From Bostrychus sinensis (lineage: Eukaryota > Chordata > Actinopteri > Gobiiformes > Eleotridae): a stretch of 64,000 nt of DNA. The stretch lies in the NCBI GenBank assembly GCA_020698575.1, contig CM036239.1, forward strand, positions 12,404,763 through 12,468,762, written 5' to 3'. The notes under the pieces are model-generated. The model saw nothing but the letters and a program-made list of their open reading frames with translations. It did no database searches and was not told the DNA's origin. Positions 25,013 to 35,403 of this stretch are shown here, piece after piece (position 1 is the stretch's first letter; each line of letters begins with the position of its first letter). The translations under genes and the position numbers were made by a program.

Positions 25013-27879
25013 GTGAGTTTCAATATTCATTTCTATTCTTTTTATACCTCTTTGTTCATTTAAAATCCTTAGTTTTCTTTGGGCTCCTGATAGCAGACCA
25101 AAATTTAAGATTGTTGTTTTTTTCCCCTACATCTTTTTGCCATGAGCGTGATGGGGAGGCAGAGGATGGAAAATGTGTTCATTTGTTGAACGTGCTGGCG
25201 GCTGTTTAGTTAGCCCTCGCCCACATGTGTGTTGACTTAAAGCAGAGAGCGTGTGATAAACTTGCCACTGAGAAGTTGAAACCTGTTAATCCCCTCGCTG
25301 ATTAGGGCTTGTGTTTGTATCCCATCACCTGATAGAGATTTTGGACCTGACAGATGCTGTCTTGGACAAAAATTTTCAGTGATGTAGGGATTAAATGAAA
25401 TGATTTATGGTCATGAGCAAGTGGGCAGTAGACCAGACCAAGCCAACAGAGCATATTTTATGTCTAGATTTTTATGCTAGTAGCCTTTTTTTCTGTTAAA
25501 TTGAGAAAAATGTCTTAAAATAAGTCAATAAACAAATGTCATTCTTGTTTACATTGGGCATATAGCCTCTGTGCATGTAAGAGTAGTAAAACATTCTTTC
25601 TGGCTTTGTGAGAGCATCTTTAGGTGGAAGTAAAATGAAGGTGTTGAAGAGCTCAAGATCGAACACTGGGAGTGGTGGACTTTAACCTATCATGATAAGA
25701 TTAGAGATTAGATTAGATAAATTAGATACATTGTTTAGTGATCCTGAAGGAAATTCATTAACCGCAACTGCTTCTTACACATTTTTAGAGAGAAAGTGGG
25801 TTTGTTGGATCACTTTGAGAGACTTGTAGTGCTCTAAGTTTATAAACCCTAACTTTAACATTCAGGCTACCTACCTCCAATGCTGCTGATTAGTTTTTGT
25901 GTAGCTGCTATATGTGAAAAATGAGATATAACAAGTTATCATCACACATGTGGGAGACTGAACAAAGTGACTTGTTCTTGTTATTGCATACATACATTTA
26001 CTGTACATACTGTATATTGAGAATTTTATCCAATAATAACTGTGCATGAGAGCAGTTTATTCAGCACAGGAGAGTCTAGACCAGGGGCTAACTAGACTGA
26101 GTCATGTTGCTGGGAAATGAGCCTGAGCAATAAAGAAACGTTTGTGTCATTTGTCTCCAGCTGCGAGAGACAGTGATCAGTAGGCAAAGCCAAGGATGGA
26201 CCAGTTTTCTCCAATTGTGTATTAAGTTTTGATGTGGGTTTTATTACAAGTATATCAGAGCATTTATCTGTATGCATAAAAACAGTGACTTTCAGAGACT
26301 AACTCTGTATTTGGAAGGTGAGTTCTGTTCAGGATGTTATCATTATTCAATAGAAAAATACACTTTGAGTCTGTGGGAGCCAAACATGAAATGTAAAAAG
26401 CCATCCCACTCAAAAGAATTCATAAATTGATTTTACTTCTGTGGAGACACACGCCCTTCAGATAAAAACAGGGCATGATGGGAAAGTCTTACTCATCTCT
26501 AATCAGCTGGCGGCATATCCCATTGAAGGCACTGTGTTTGTGTGCTTAGACACCTGAGGTGTTTGGCCGGCGTTGTAGAGCCGCCGTTCCCAGGGTTCAA
26601 ACTGTGTACTCCGTCTCTCTGTTTTCACAGGAGTTAAGACTCTGAGTAACGCGACACTGCGGCAAAGCAATGCTCCGCTCCTTCTTCTGCTCCCACTGTA
26701 TGCGAAAGATAACGGGTCAGGCCACCGGCCAGTCCCATCTGGTGGGAATCAGAGCACCGCATAGTGTGCTCTCATCTCACGTGTATCTACATATTGTCTT
26801 ATTTAGAGTTAGCTGTTTATTTTGGCTGCTGGATTGTAATAAAATACAGCACTGTCTACCATTTACAACAAGTGCAACAAAGTTTAATGGAACAGGTGAG
26901 AATAAAATATTCTTATTATAAAATAATAAAAAACAATTACCATGAATACTATTTGACTGCAACTTGCATGTTTTGACTGCTTCAATTTTCCTTCAGTTTT
27001 ACTAAAATAAAATACACATAATTTAAATCTAAAATAATAATAAATAAGGGTTATTTAGCGCTTGTGTGTCTATTAGGCCCCCTTGTGGACGACATTATTG
27101 TTGCAGGCTACTTTAGTGTGCGCTGCTTCGTGCCGTTTGTCCTGATTGGACGAGAACCTGGAGAACTTGGGGCAGCATTAATCTTGCCCCATAGCGGAGC
27201 AGGGGTACAGAACATTGGGCTGATCAACCTGGGGTTGTAAGTTGTTCAAATCTCGTTGCGGCCTAAGTTGATCAGAAAATGCTTCACGTGCGTGGAATAG
27301 CATGCGGACCTCTCCCTCATGATCCTGACAAGTTTATGTATTTTTTTCTCCTTGTTTTTGTTTTACAGAAAGCGCTCTGTGACACATGTCCAGCTGATGC
27401 ACGACAAAGGGCGGACGCTGCAGGACTTTAAACGACATAAGTGGCTACAAGAGCTTCTGGACGAGGTCCACACGGCCGAGATCCGAGACTTACCCATCAG
27501 GACGACCAGCAGCGGCGGCAGCATGAGCAGTGCTGGGGGGGCACTGCCAGGAGTCAGCCCGGGCATCAACCTGAGTACCACAGGAAGCACACTACACTCC
27601 AAACCCCCCGGAGGCACCAAGAACCTGCCTATCAGCTATCAGGACGAGGAGGAGGGCACCAACCTGCCACAAGAGACCAACAAGTCACATACATACAAAG
27701 ATGGCGGCCTGAAGGTGACTGGCAAAAAGAAGAAGAAAGGCAGGTCTGGGAAAAGGCGGGAAGGAGAGAAAAGAAAGAGGAGAGCGCGCTCGCTCGGGTG
27801 GAGTTTGGGAGAGGACCACGGCAGCGGCCTGCACCTGGAGTGGAGGTCACTGCTCGGCCTGCAGAGGGCGCTGCATTAA
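24906..27879 (+). CDS. Parathyroid hormone-like hormone (PTHrP) precursor, 205 aa in two coding exons
   Basis: Encodes the secreted hormone that signals through the PTH1-type receptor in calcium and skeletal control. Exons: 24906-25012 and 27369-27879. Residues 1-24 form the signal peptide (MLCSRRDLQQWCFALFLLCS). A short propeptide ends at the dibasic site Lys37-Arg38. The mature peptide begins SVTHVQLMHDKGRTLQDFKR, with the receptor-binding residues Arg20, Trp23, Leu24, Leu27 and Leu28 (mature numbering) and the HTAEI signature. A Gly/Ser/Thr-rich insert of roughly 35 residues (mature about 41-75) separates it from the conserved DEEEGTNLPQETNK block and the Lys/Arg-rich nuclear-localisation stretch (precursor about 155-176, including GKKKKKGRSGKRR). 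The intron splits the codon for Ile36, the usual PTHLH position just before the cleavage site. Teleosts have pthlha and pthlhb; I cannot decide which from one copy. Confidence 0.93.
25700..25768 (+). repeat. LINE 3'-end-like fragment
   Basis: GATTAGATAAATTAGATACA followed by TTGTTTAGTGATCCTGAAGG and AAATTCATT matches the form ATTGATCCC..GGGAAATT that ends many fish LINE copies. Only the tail is present. Confidence 0.4.
27160..27285 (+). repeat. Possible tRNA-derived SINE fragment
   Basis: A box-B-like GTTCAAATC at about 27244-27252 follows a GC-richer segment with AGCGGAGCAGGGGTA. No terminal duplication or simple tail could be fixed, so this is weakly supported. Confidence 0.25.
27369..27879 (+). 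CDS. pthlh coding exon 2 (mature hormone to stop)
   Basis: The acceptor TTTTACAG ends at 27368. The first base completes Ile36, followed by AAG CGC (Lys37-Arg38) and the mature peptide. The stop TAA is 27877-27879. The C-terminal end (GLHLEWRSLLGLQRALH) is not one that I can match to a known isoform. Confidence 0.92.
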
Positions 27880-28710
27880 AACATTTTCAGACTGACAAAG
27901 GTAAATGTTCTTATACATTTATACACACGTAACGCTGCAATATAAAAGTAACACCACTGAACTAACCATATCATTTGTATTTAATTTATGTCAGGAAACT
28001 GCAGACGGTGGGACAGACTCCTGAACTCATCTTACAGTCATCTGTAATAGTGATTGTTTGGAAGAAATTGGAAAATATTTATTATTTGTAAATATAAAAA
28101 AAAAAGCTGAATAGATAGCTGAATATGATTAAAAACTTATTGATGCTCTGTGGGGCAATGGAATTTAACCTTTGTGAATCCCTGCTTTTTTTCTTTTTTA
28201 TTCCAATTATGTCCATTTTTTACAGTAATTTATTTTGTCTGAATTGTGTATTTATTATGTAAATGTATCGAGGTGCTGCTGACCTTCTATATTTTTGTAC
28301 CATAATGCACTTTAGATATAATATAAATATATATACCATTAATTTAGTTGATATGTGTTTGTTTAAATGAAGAAAAGATAATGGTTGTCATTCTGTGTCA
28401 TTGTCAGTTGTCTCTTCATTTCAGTTTTTATTTCTTTGCTGCTGTACAAAGGTCCTTGTTGTGTCCTTACTTCTACACTTTATGTTTTTATTCGGCCTGT
28501 TACAGTACCTCTGGTCTTTTTCCACAATCAGCTGTACTTTTTAATACCAAATTTCAAATTTGTACATAATGCATTAATGGCTTAATATTGTTGTTTTTGG
28601 CACTTGCACTGAGATTACTGGACAAATTAAATATTTGACAGTGTCTGATCATCCAGTGTCATTTCTTCTTTTGTTCCTCATTAAACTCAGTACCATAGGC
28701 TAATAAAAAA
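27880..28710 (+). terminator. pthlh 3' UTR and candidate polyadenylation signals
   Basis: The AT-rich sequence after the stop has several ATTTA-like and TATTTAT motifs, which in PTHLH mRNAs fit known instability. Candidate poly(A) signals are ATTAAA at 28626-28631 and 28680-28685 and AATAAA at 28702-28707. Which one is used cannot be told from the sequence. Confidence 0.45.
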
Positions 28711-30640
28711 GAGAGACATTTCCACCCAAAAGACAGTGGGTAAAATGAGAGAACATCATACTGTATCTAGGCTTAGATTTGGCCATACAAGACAGAATAG
28801 TAGCCTCAATAGACAGAGCTGTGTCTAAACACTATAGGGGCCCTAGGCAAGAGGGACAACTGAGGCCCTTTATAATTCAATTCAATTTCATTTATATAGC
28901 CCTGTACCACAACAACAGTCACCTCAAAGGGCTTCACAAACAGTTAATAAACACACACAAACATAAACACACAATCAAACATAACACAATCAAACATAAG
29001 CAATAATAACTACACTAAACTAAACAGACCCAGGACTTTCACTTCGTATCCTGTCTTGTGCATAACAGAAGTGAATATGTGGGACAATATAAGGCAGAGG
29101 GGTCCGGAAGTCATCCCCCAGGAAAATCTGAACAAAACATCTGATTTCCTGTTTTCTAGTGCATTTTTGGTGGTAAACAATATTTTAGGCTTGCTACAAT
29201 TTATGATTTTACTTCCCTCCAGATAGGGCCCTTTTAGGAGAGAAGCTATAGGCAGTGGTGTGTCATCTGGTGCTAAAACAGCTTGTTCACTATTGTAAAG
29301 ATAAATGATCGTCCTCTGGGGCCACTGTTCAATTCTGGGCCCTAGGCAATTGCCTCCCTTGCCTACACTATTGAAACTAAGTGTGGTCAGTCTCAACACA
29401 GCGAGCCAGCAATCAAGGCCTTACGGAGCAACAAACCACTTTGACACAACTGCCCAGGGTTTCCAGATTTCACTCACAATTTCCAGCCCAAAAAAAAGCT
29501 TACAACTAACCCAAAACACAAATACTCTAAATGTTAAAACCTTTTAAACTTAACAGCAGTACTAAAAAAGTCACACAAACAGATTCCTTGCAAAGAGTGA
29601 AATCAGACGACCAAAGCCTTCCTGACCAGGGTCATAAAAAACACAAAAAAACAAACAAACAAACAAACAAAAAAACTATGAAATAACATTTTAAAACAAA
29701 TGAACTGATGATGTGAGTGGAAGGATGCAGCAGTTTATTTAAATGTGCATTTCTACTTTGTTTGCCATAAAATGACAACTATTTTATTGGTATTTTCTCC
29801 AAAATATTTCCTAAAAACCCACCAAACGTCGTGAAAAGCAGTCCAAATTTAAAAAAAAAAAAAAAAATGCTATTTTTTCCAGCCCAAGGTGTTCAAAAGA
29901 AGCCCAATTGAGAAACCAGCTCCAATCGCCGCTCGACGCATTTACAGACTGAACAGTGACATCTGCTGGCTGCGTGTGAGAACTGGATCTAATTGGAGTA
30001 CATGAAAAAGAACCAAAACAAAGCCTCGCTCCCATGTTGTCACGAACATAACATCACTAAGAGACAGTTGAGCATGCAAACTTTATTATTATTTTTTTTT
30101 AAATTTATTAGGGTATTTTTCCCATTGCTCCAATTGGCGTAGACCTCAACAGTCACTTATTCCTCCTTAGAACTGGACTCGGTCTGAGATTCCTGCCCCG
30201 ACACTGCCACCTTTTGGAAACACTTTGTAAAACATATTCAAAACTTTTGTAATCACCTCACCTTCATGTACAGAGACATGCTGTTTGGTTTCTTTAGGTC
30301 CCCCAACTTTGAGATTAAACAGTATTTAATTAACCTTAATCAACCTTTTTATTATTTTGGCTAAATTTCACATCCATAAAAGTAAATTCCTGAAAAGAAA
30401 ACCATTGTTTAAAATATTTCAGTCCGAGATCCTACAGTATAGATATTTAAAAAATCCAAAAGTCCACTCATTTCAAAGCTATAGACTCTTGACATCTTTT
30501 CTTTCTCTTTCATGTTTCTTTGTTTTTGATATAGTAATTTATTTAATTTATTTGCGTCTAGTATATGTCGCCTCCTTTATTTATTGCTTTTTGTAATGTA
30601 TTTTCTTAATAATTATAAAAATAAAATAAAAAAATCTAGA
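28711..30640. other. Intergenic region between pthlh and the C11orf98 counterpart
   Basis: Contains a decayed DNA-transposon-like block at about 28830-29375 with two copies of GGGCCCTAGGCAA, a retroposon-tail repeat inside it, poly-A and (CAAA)n tracts around 29640-29675 and 29850-29867, and otherwise unassigned AT-rich sequence. No exon was recognised. Confidence 0.45.
28871..28995 (+). repeat. Dispersed teleost repeat (TTATATAGC type) with CA/AACA tail
   Basis: TTCAATTCAATTTCATTTAT then ATAGCCCTGTACCACAACAA then CAGTCACCTCAAAGGGCTTC is a common fish retroposon 3' segment. It is followed by an ACACACAAACATAAACAC-rich simple tail. It lies between two GGGCCCTAGGCAA boxes of an older element. 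Confidence 0.5.
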
Positions 30641-30654
30641 GATGATCAATTCTG

Positions 30655-30770
30655 GTTCACACTCCAATTCAGAAGGTGGCGGTGATGCTTTTGCCATCCG
30701 CCAGTAAACCCCAGAAGAAGAAGAAGAAGCAGAAGAAGAAGAAGAAGAAGAAGAAGAAGAAGAAGAAGAG
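30655..30770 (+). mobile_element. LINE 3' tail ending in (GAA)n, next to a gene start
   Basis: CACTCCAATTCAGAAGGTGG then CGGTGATGC and CCGCCAGTAAACCCC, running into about 18 GAA/GCA units (30714-30770), is the familiar 3' end of a fish LINE that terminates in (GAA)n. The copy is severely 5' truncated. Its tail stops 20 bp before the start codon of the C11orf98 counterpart, so the promoter has been displaced or remodelled by the insertion. Confidence 0.55.
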
Positions 30771-30790
30771 CCTCCACGTGAGATGTAAGC
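30771..30790 (+). promoter_or_regulatory. E-box and minimal uORF in front of the C11orf98 counterpart
   Basis: A palindromic E-box CACGTG lies at 30775-30780. An ATG at 30783 is followed directly by TAA (30786-30788), and only two bases then separate this start-stop pair from the main ATG at 30791. The transcription start is unknown, so the pair counts as a uORF only if transcription begins upstream of it. GTAAG within it could also act as a splice donor. Confidence 0.4.
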
Positions 30791-30829
30791 ATGTCGCCTC
30801 CAGGAGGAAAAATCAACAGACCAAAAACA
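30791..30829 (+). CDS. C11orf98-like coding exon 1
   Basis: 13 codons, MSPPGGKINRPKT, ending in phase 0 at the donor ACA|GTAAGA. The GGKINRP match to the human N-terminus fixes the start. Confidence 0.85.
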
Positions 30830-33800
30830 GTAAGAAACTATTTTATTTATTAAATACTCACCTAGCTCGGGGACCGGTAGGTGTGGTGCTTCAAGGAAAG
30901 AAAAGGCGCCGCTTTTAATAAACAAGCGGTGAAAATAGCAGAAGTTAATGCTACATGCTTTGCCAAAATGGTAACGCATTTTTTAACAGTAAGGGATCCT
31001 GTCCTGTAGGATCCAGCTGGAGATTAACTAATATCTTTCTACTAATATATTTCTTCACGTGCAGAAATGGAACCTATGAAGGGAGATGTATATTAAAGCT
31101 ACATAGCGATCTTCAGGCCATCTACGGGCACACTTCTGGACTATTATATTTATTTTTGTTATTTTTATTATTTGTATTACATGACATTACGTTTGTGGTT
31201 TTCATCGTTTGGATTAAAGGAAATTATTTTTTAAATTGAAAAAACATACATAAAAACGTGCGCAAATCAAAACAAACATGGCATTTTTGAATTTAGTTTT
31301 TGTGAATAAAGAATTTGGCTACACATAAAATAACATTAACACAGAGTTTTGCCTTGTTGTTTTTTATGAGCACACCAAAAGTGACATCATCTCTTGACAG
31401 AGTCTGGCGATAATGGGAATTTGTCCTTTAGCCAATTCTGCATTTCTACCCAGAACTGTTGTACTTTGACACGAGAGAAAAAAAGATGGTCAGTTGTTTC
31501 AGTATTATTTCCACAAAGTGCAATGGTTTTCTTGAATGTTAAATTGTAATCTAAGTCATTCTTTTGATGTGTAGATCATATTCGTAATTTTAGAGTGTGC
31601 TTCTTTTGCTTTAGGAGCAATAGGGAATGCTAGGTACAGTTCTTAGTTCTTAATTTGGTGATTGAATCTTTTTCAAATTTAGCCTATCCCATTCCCAACA
31701 ACTGTGGGCCTTAGGCAGGTGTACACGCTGGGTGGTGGCCAGTTTGGCGCAGGCCTGACACAGATTTACAGAGACCAAAAAGCCATCTATTCTCACATCC
31801 ATTCACAAAAAGCAATTTTAGAGTAACTAGCACAGGGTTTTTTTATAGGCCCACGAACTTCATTTTTTAGTGGCCTAAATTGCCACAGGTAGCTTGAGCA
31901 AAAAGCTTCATATTTGTGTAGGATGGACATAACATCAAGGAAGAAAAAATTTAGATTATTAGACATACTATGTGCCGGTCCCAAGCCTGAATAAATGTGT
32001 GGTTGTCGAATAGGACTTCGTTATGTGGAGGCGAAATATGTCACCTACACTGAGTGCTCCTCTCCCTCCTTTCCTTCCTCTTCCCCCTCACATATTGTTC
32101 AGTATGTGACCGTCAGTGAAAAAAGTTTGGATACCCCTGATCCAAAACATGTATTTGGATGTTGGTAGGAAGTGGGACTATCCGGGGAGAACCCATGGTA
32201 ACACAGAGAGGACATGCAGACTCTAACAAGAGCTAGCGCTAAATTAATTAACACAAGAATGCTACATAATTTTTAAGTAGCATTGTAAGTTTGTAAAACC
32301 TAAGAAGCCTTGGAGGTACCCTGGTAAAGCGTGTTTACAAAGCATCCAAGAGTCCATTTCAAAATATTTATTATCATCTTTTAGTTTTGACTTACCACTC
32401 TGGTGCTAAATGGGTTTTAGTTTTCTGTATTTGATTTAATTTGATTGAATATATTCACTTGTCTTAACAGGAATTAGGTAAAAAGCTTTTTAAGCGACGA
32501 CGTGTTTTAAGTCGAGAGAAAAAGAAGAAATACAAGATTGTGGGAGCTGTGGTCGACCAGGGGCTTATCACTGTCCATCACCTGAAGAAGAGGAAGTGGG
32601 TTATACTCAGTATTATTAATAAAGACAACAGAATTTCTATTGATCGCTAATATAAATCTGTTTAAGCTAAATTCCAAATATCATGCATATTTGTTGAATT
32701 CATTGTTAAATTATGTTAAAAGGTATCCAATTGGATTATCATTAATGTATGAAAATTTTAATTTATTAAGGTCCAGCCCTCGAGCAAACATCACATTGTC
32801 TGGAAAGAAGAGAAGGAAGCTGATCAAACAACTTGGCCACATGCAGAAGGAGAAAGCCAGTATGGAAGGTAACAACAAAAACAATCTTCATGGTGCTGGA
32901 GGGACTTAACCCTGCTTGCCTAGTTGTAAGCCTTGTGCTGTATCCATTGCGCTATAGCACATATAATGGATCTTGGTCTGTTAGAGCTTAAGGCAAAGTC
33001 TCTTTTTTTACTTAAACAATCAGAATATTTGGGTTCACCTGTGTTGAAGCTGCTGGATAGTCAAACACTCATGAGGTCCATGGGATTTGAACCCAGAGCT
33101 CCTGCGTCCAAAGTCACTGCACTAGCCATTACACTGCTGTGAGCAGCACAAGCTTGACATAATGAGATGAGAATTTAAACCTCTGCAACATCTGCAGAAC
33201 CAGTAAAACCACCTCGTCTTATATGTCTGGGGTTGACAAGTTTCGAACTCTAGTGTTTTGGGTGGAGATGCTTTGCAGATTTCACTACTCTGTACCTGGG
33301 CAGAACAAGGGCACAGGGATAACATGTGCATTGAAACTAGACTATGTTCTATATCCTGAAGTCTTCAGCAACGTTGTTTTTAATGTTTTTCAAAATTCAT
33401 AAAAAAATAAATGGTTGAATAATTGAATGTGTTTGAATGGCACAAAAATTAGAGCCTGATCAATATATCTGGCCAATATAAACAGTACTATTTTTACTGT
33501 GCTGGAATAAGACCTATTTACTTGTAAATGATGGCCTTCTGCTGCTTATCCAGCAGAGAGCGTTGGCACTAGAGCTGGGCAATATGGCAAAAAAAAAAAA
33601 TCTCAGATTTCTTCACAAAAAATTCAATATACGGTTTAAAAATGATTTTTTTCCCCTCCACTTACTTAAAATCAAACTGAAGATAACAGAGAAATTGTCC
33701 AAAACAAGTTTAGCTTTATTGCTTTGATTTCCTCTTGAGGTTAAAGTGCAATCAGACAAGTCAAATAGAAGAGAAGGCCCTGTGATTTTGCGGGGAGATT

Positions 33801-35226
33801 TTCTTAAAAGTTGCGCTAAAAGTTGTGATTTTTTTTGTCTATAATTCACAGGTTACTTGAGCTTTTTCTTAAAAATATTAACTAGAACTGTAAAAACTAA
33901 CAAAATCTGTGAGGTGTTAATTAATCTAATTAAAAATACCTGTATTTGAACAGGCCAAGCGTACTCCTTTTTTAAATGATATTGCTGTGTTATTAGGCTG
34001 TTATTTTGGGGGGCTATTACACTGCCACTGATTCTGATTCTGTTCCACTCAAATCTTCTCTGGTGACTCCTGTTGTGTGCTGTAGAACATCCAGTCATTA
34101 AAAAACAGAAGAAGTTTGCTGTGCTGTAGGTTTTCAGGAAGGTTATTAGCCTGCAACATTAACGTTTAAAGAACAATGACCTCAAACTTCATTGTTGTTT
34201 AAATATGCTGCCCATTCAACTATTTAGGCAACTATATCACCATGGCAACGCAGACAGCTTTTCAGAGTGACACCAGACAAAACTAGAAAGCACCGCGTTC
34301 GTCTCCTCCTTCAGTCCCATCCACCTGCGACCTCATGTGTGCTTGACCTCCGCGCTGCATGAAATTTAAGTTAAACAAATTTAGTTAAAGCTAAATAAAA
34401 TTAATAAATAAATATAATACATAAAATATATAATAATACTCCCCACACCAACACCCACTACAACCTAAATAACAATCAGCATAAAGAACAATAAGCAGTT
34501 TTCAACAACATTTTAAAAATAAGTTTAGTCTAATAAAGTGGCCTGGGTTGTACACGCCATATTCATGTAAAGAACAGAAAGAAAAATGCTGTATGCAATG
34601 TATAGTGTATCGGATATTGTTTTTTGTTTTTGTTATTTTTTGTTACTTAATATCGGCATCGGCCTCAAAAAATCCATATTGGTCGGGCTCTAATAAACAT
34701 ATTATACAATATTTACAATATAAATGTTAAAAAATTTAATTTTGGGAATATCTTTAAATTTGTTGACGATATCGACGTTTGAAATTCATGAAGTTTTCAA
34801 CCTGTTTTTCTCTTTGGTCACTTGATTTAATGATGAAAGTCTATGGGGAAAAATTATCTGATTTTGATTTTAGTCATTTTTGAAGTATCTCTATTGCAAT
34901 TTTAGATTTTTTTATTTGGTGGAATAAGAAGTATAATAAAAATACACAGCAATGTAGCTATGGTTGCTGAAGCAAATAAGCTATGTGAAAGGGCTCTTTG
35001 GAAAAAAAAAAAAAAATTGCACTGTCTTTTAGCCTTATAAAATAACAAGAATGATTATGATTATTGATTTCCTAAAAGTCGAAAATGTGTTCTGCTCTTC
35101 ATAGTTGAAATGGCACAGCAACCACAGAAAAAGAACTCTACTGCACAAGGCAAGAAAAAGAAGACGAAGACAAAGAAAGAGGCAGCTGTTGCGCAGGAGG
35201 ATGTGGAAATGGCAGATATGGAGTGA
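30791..35226 (+). CDS. C11orf98-like small basic protein, 127 aa in four coding exons
   Basis: Orthologue-like to the human protein C11orf98, whose function is not established. Exons: 30791-30829, 32471-32595, 32771-32868 and 35105-35226, summing to 384 coding bases. The protein starts MSPPGGKINRPKT, continues ELGKKLFKRRRVLSRE, GAVVDQGLITVHHLKKR and ANITLSGKKRRKL, and ends QEDVEMADME. The human protein has the same blocks (GGKINRP, ELGKKLFKRRRVLSRE, VDQGLIT.HHLKKR, ANITLSGKKRRKL, DVEM) and nearly the same length, 123 aa. The Lys/Arg clusters suggest nuclear or nucleolar localisation. All six splice borders are GT-AG and keep frame (phases 0, 2, 1), so this is an intron-bearing gene and not a processed copy. 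Confidence 0.9.
31385..31640 (-). mobile_element. Tx1/L1-like LINE fragment (C-terminal knuckle region)
   Basis: On the minus strand a frame reads LCGNNTETTDHLFFSRVKVQ then FWVEMQNWLKDKF. A Cys-Gly pair, T.DHLFF..C-type spacing and QQFW..M..WL are typical of the degenerate zinc knuckle downstream of the reverse transcriptase in L1/Tx1 LINEs. The usual second Cys is replaced by Arg or Lys, so it is decayed. Confidence 0.5.
31681..31785 (-). repeat. SINE fragment (3' part), inverted
   Basis: AGCCTATCCCATTCCCAACA, TTAGGCAGGTGTACACGCTG, GGTGGTGGCCAGTTTG and ACACAGATTTACAGAGACC are the reverse complement of the SINE type seen at 23005. The 5' remainder appears at 32150, beyond unrelated sequence. 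Confidence 0.5.
32150..32235 (-). repeat. SINE fragment (middle part), inverted
   Basis: GTATTTGGATGTTGGTAGGA, AGTGGGACTATCCGGGGAGA, ACCCATGGTAACACAGAGAG and GACATGCAGACTC correspond to the middle section of the same SINE type (the CATGTTCTCC..GGGTACTCC..CCTCCCAC block), again on the minus strand. It is in the order expected if one SINE was split by 31786-32149. Confidence 0.5.
32471..32595 (+). CDS. C11orf98-like coding exon 2
   Basis: The acceptor TTAACAG ends at 32470. Encodes ELGKKLFKRRRVLSRE through HHLKKR plus two bases. The donor is GGAA|GTGGGT. Confidence 0.88.
32771..32868 (+). CDS. C11orf98-like coding exon 3
   Basis: The acceptor ATTATTAAG ends at 32770. Encodes SSPRANITLSGKKRRKLIKQ through KEKASME plus one base. 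The donor is GAAG|GTAACA. Confidence 0.88.
32885..32962 (-). repeat. tRNA-like SINE head, inverted
   Basis: On the minus strand, ATAGCGCAATGGATACAGCA resembles the box A region of a tRNA (TRGCNNARYGG), and GGGTTAAGTCCC lies at box B spacing. GTGCT at the 5' side can pair with AGCAC at the 3' side. The anticodon stem does not pair well, so this is a tRNA-derived SINE head or tRNA pseudogene, not a working tRNA. Confidence 0.45.
33070..33145 (-). repeat. Second tRNA-like SINE head, inverted
   Basis: On the minus strand, GTAATGGCTAGTGCAGTGAC gives a box-A-like segment, and GGGTTCAAATCCC is a perfect box B (GGTTCRANTCC). It is about 110 bp from the other tRNA-like head in the same intron and orientation. 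The cloverleaf is not complete. Confidence 0.5.
33450..34692. mobile_element. hAT-type element, TAGAGCC ends
   Basis: The left end TAGAGCCTGATCAATATATC and the right end CATATTGGTCGGGCTCTA form an imperfect inverted repeat of about 18 bp. Flanks ACAAAAAT (33442-33449) and ATAAACAT (34693-34700) agree at 6 of 8 positions. Inside, at about 33569, lies a second hAT-like start (ACTAGAGCTGGGCAATATGG) without a visible partner, so this may be a nested insertion. No transposase frame. Confidence 0.55.
35105..35226 (+). CDS. C11orf98-like coding exon 4
   Basis: The acceptor TTCATAG ends at 35104. Encodes VEMAQQPQKKN, a Lys-rich run, then QEDVEMADME and TGA at 35224-35226. The DVEM end matches the human C-terminal motif. 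Confidence 0.88.
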
Positions 35227-35403
35227 AGAATATTCATGTCTGTTTTTGTGCATTTTACCCCACAAAACATGTGGGAAAGGGAATGAGTTATTAAAACATT
35301 GGACTACAACAGAATTTATTGACATTAGATATGTAAAAGAGGCAACAGAAATGTATATTGTTTTTGGGACATTAAATGAATACTATATATGATTTTGTTT
35401 AAT

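Larger units (their letters stand above)
25013..27368 (+). other. pthlh intron with repeat fragments
   Basis: 2356-bp phase-2 intron. It contains a LINE-tail-like fragment at about 25700-25765 and a possible tRNA-derived SINE at about 27160-27285, close to the acceptor TTTTACAG at 27361-27368. Nothing else was recognised. Confidence 0.6.
30830..32470 (+). other. C11orf98-like intron 1 with LINE and SINE fragments
   Basis: 1641-bp intron. It holds a minus-strand Tx1/L1-like LINE fragment (31385-31640) and two pieces of a minus-strand SINE (31681-31785 and 32150-32235) with about 360 bp of other sequence between them. Confidence 0.6.

Noticed and set aside
27441..27932. 163-aa frame overlapping pthlh exon 2 in another frame
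   Set aside because: It is a shadow of the GC-rich, Gly/Ser-rich pthlh exon. It has no start context or family similarity.
30581..30979. Minus-strand frame with a poly-Ser run opposite the C11orf98 start
   Set aside because: The Ser run is the reverse of the (GAA)n LINE tail, and the frame overlaps the supported exon on the other strand.
33070..33145. A functional tRNA gene on the minus strand
   Set aside because: Box B is perfect, but acceptor and anticodon stems do not pair convincingly. A SINE head is more likely.
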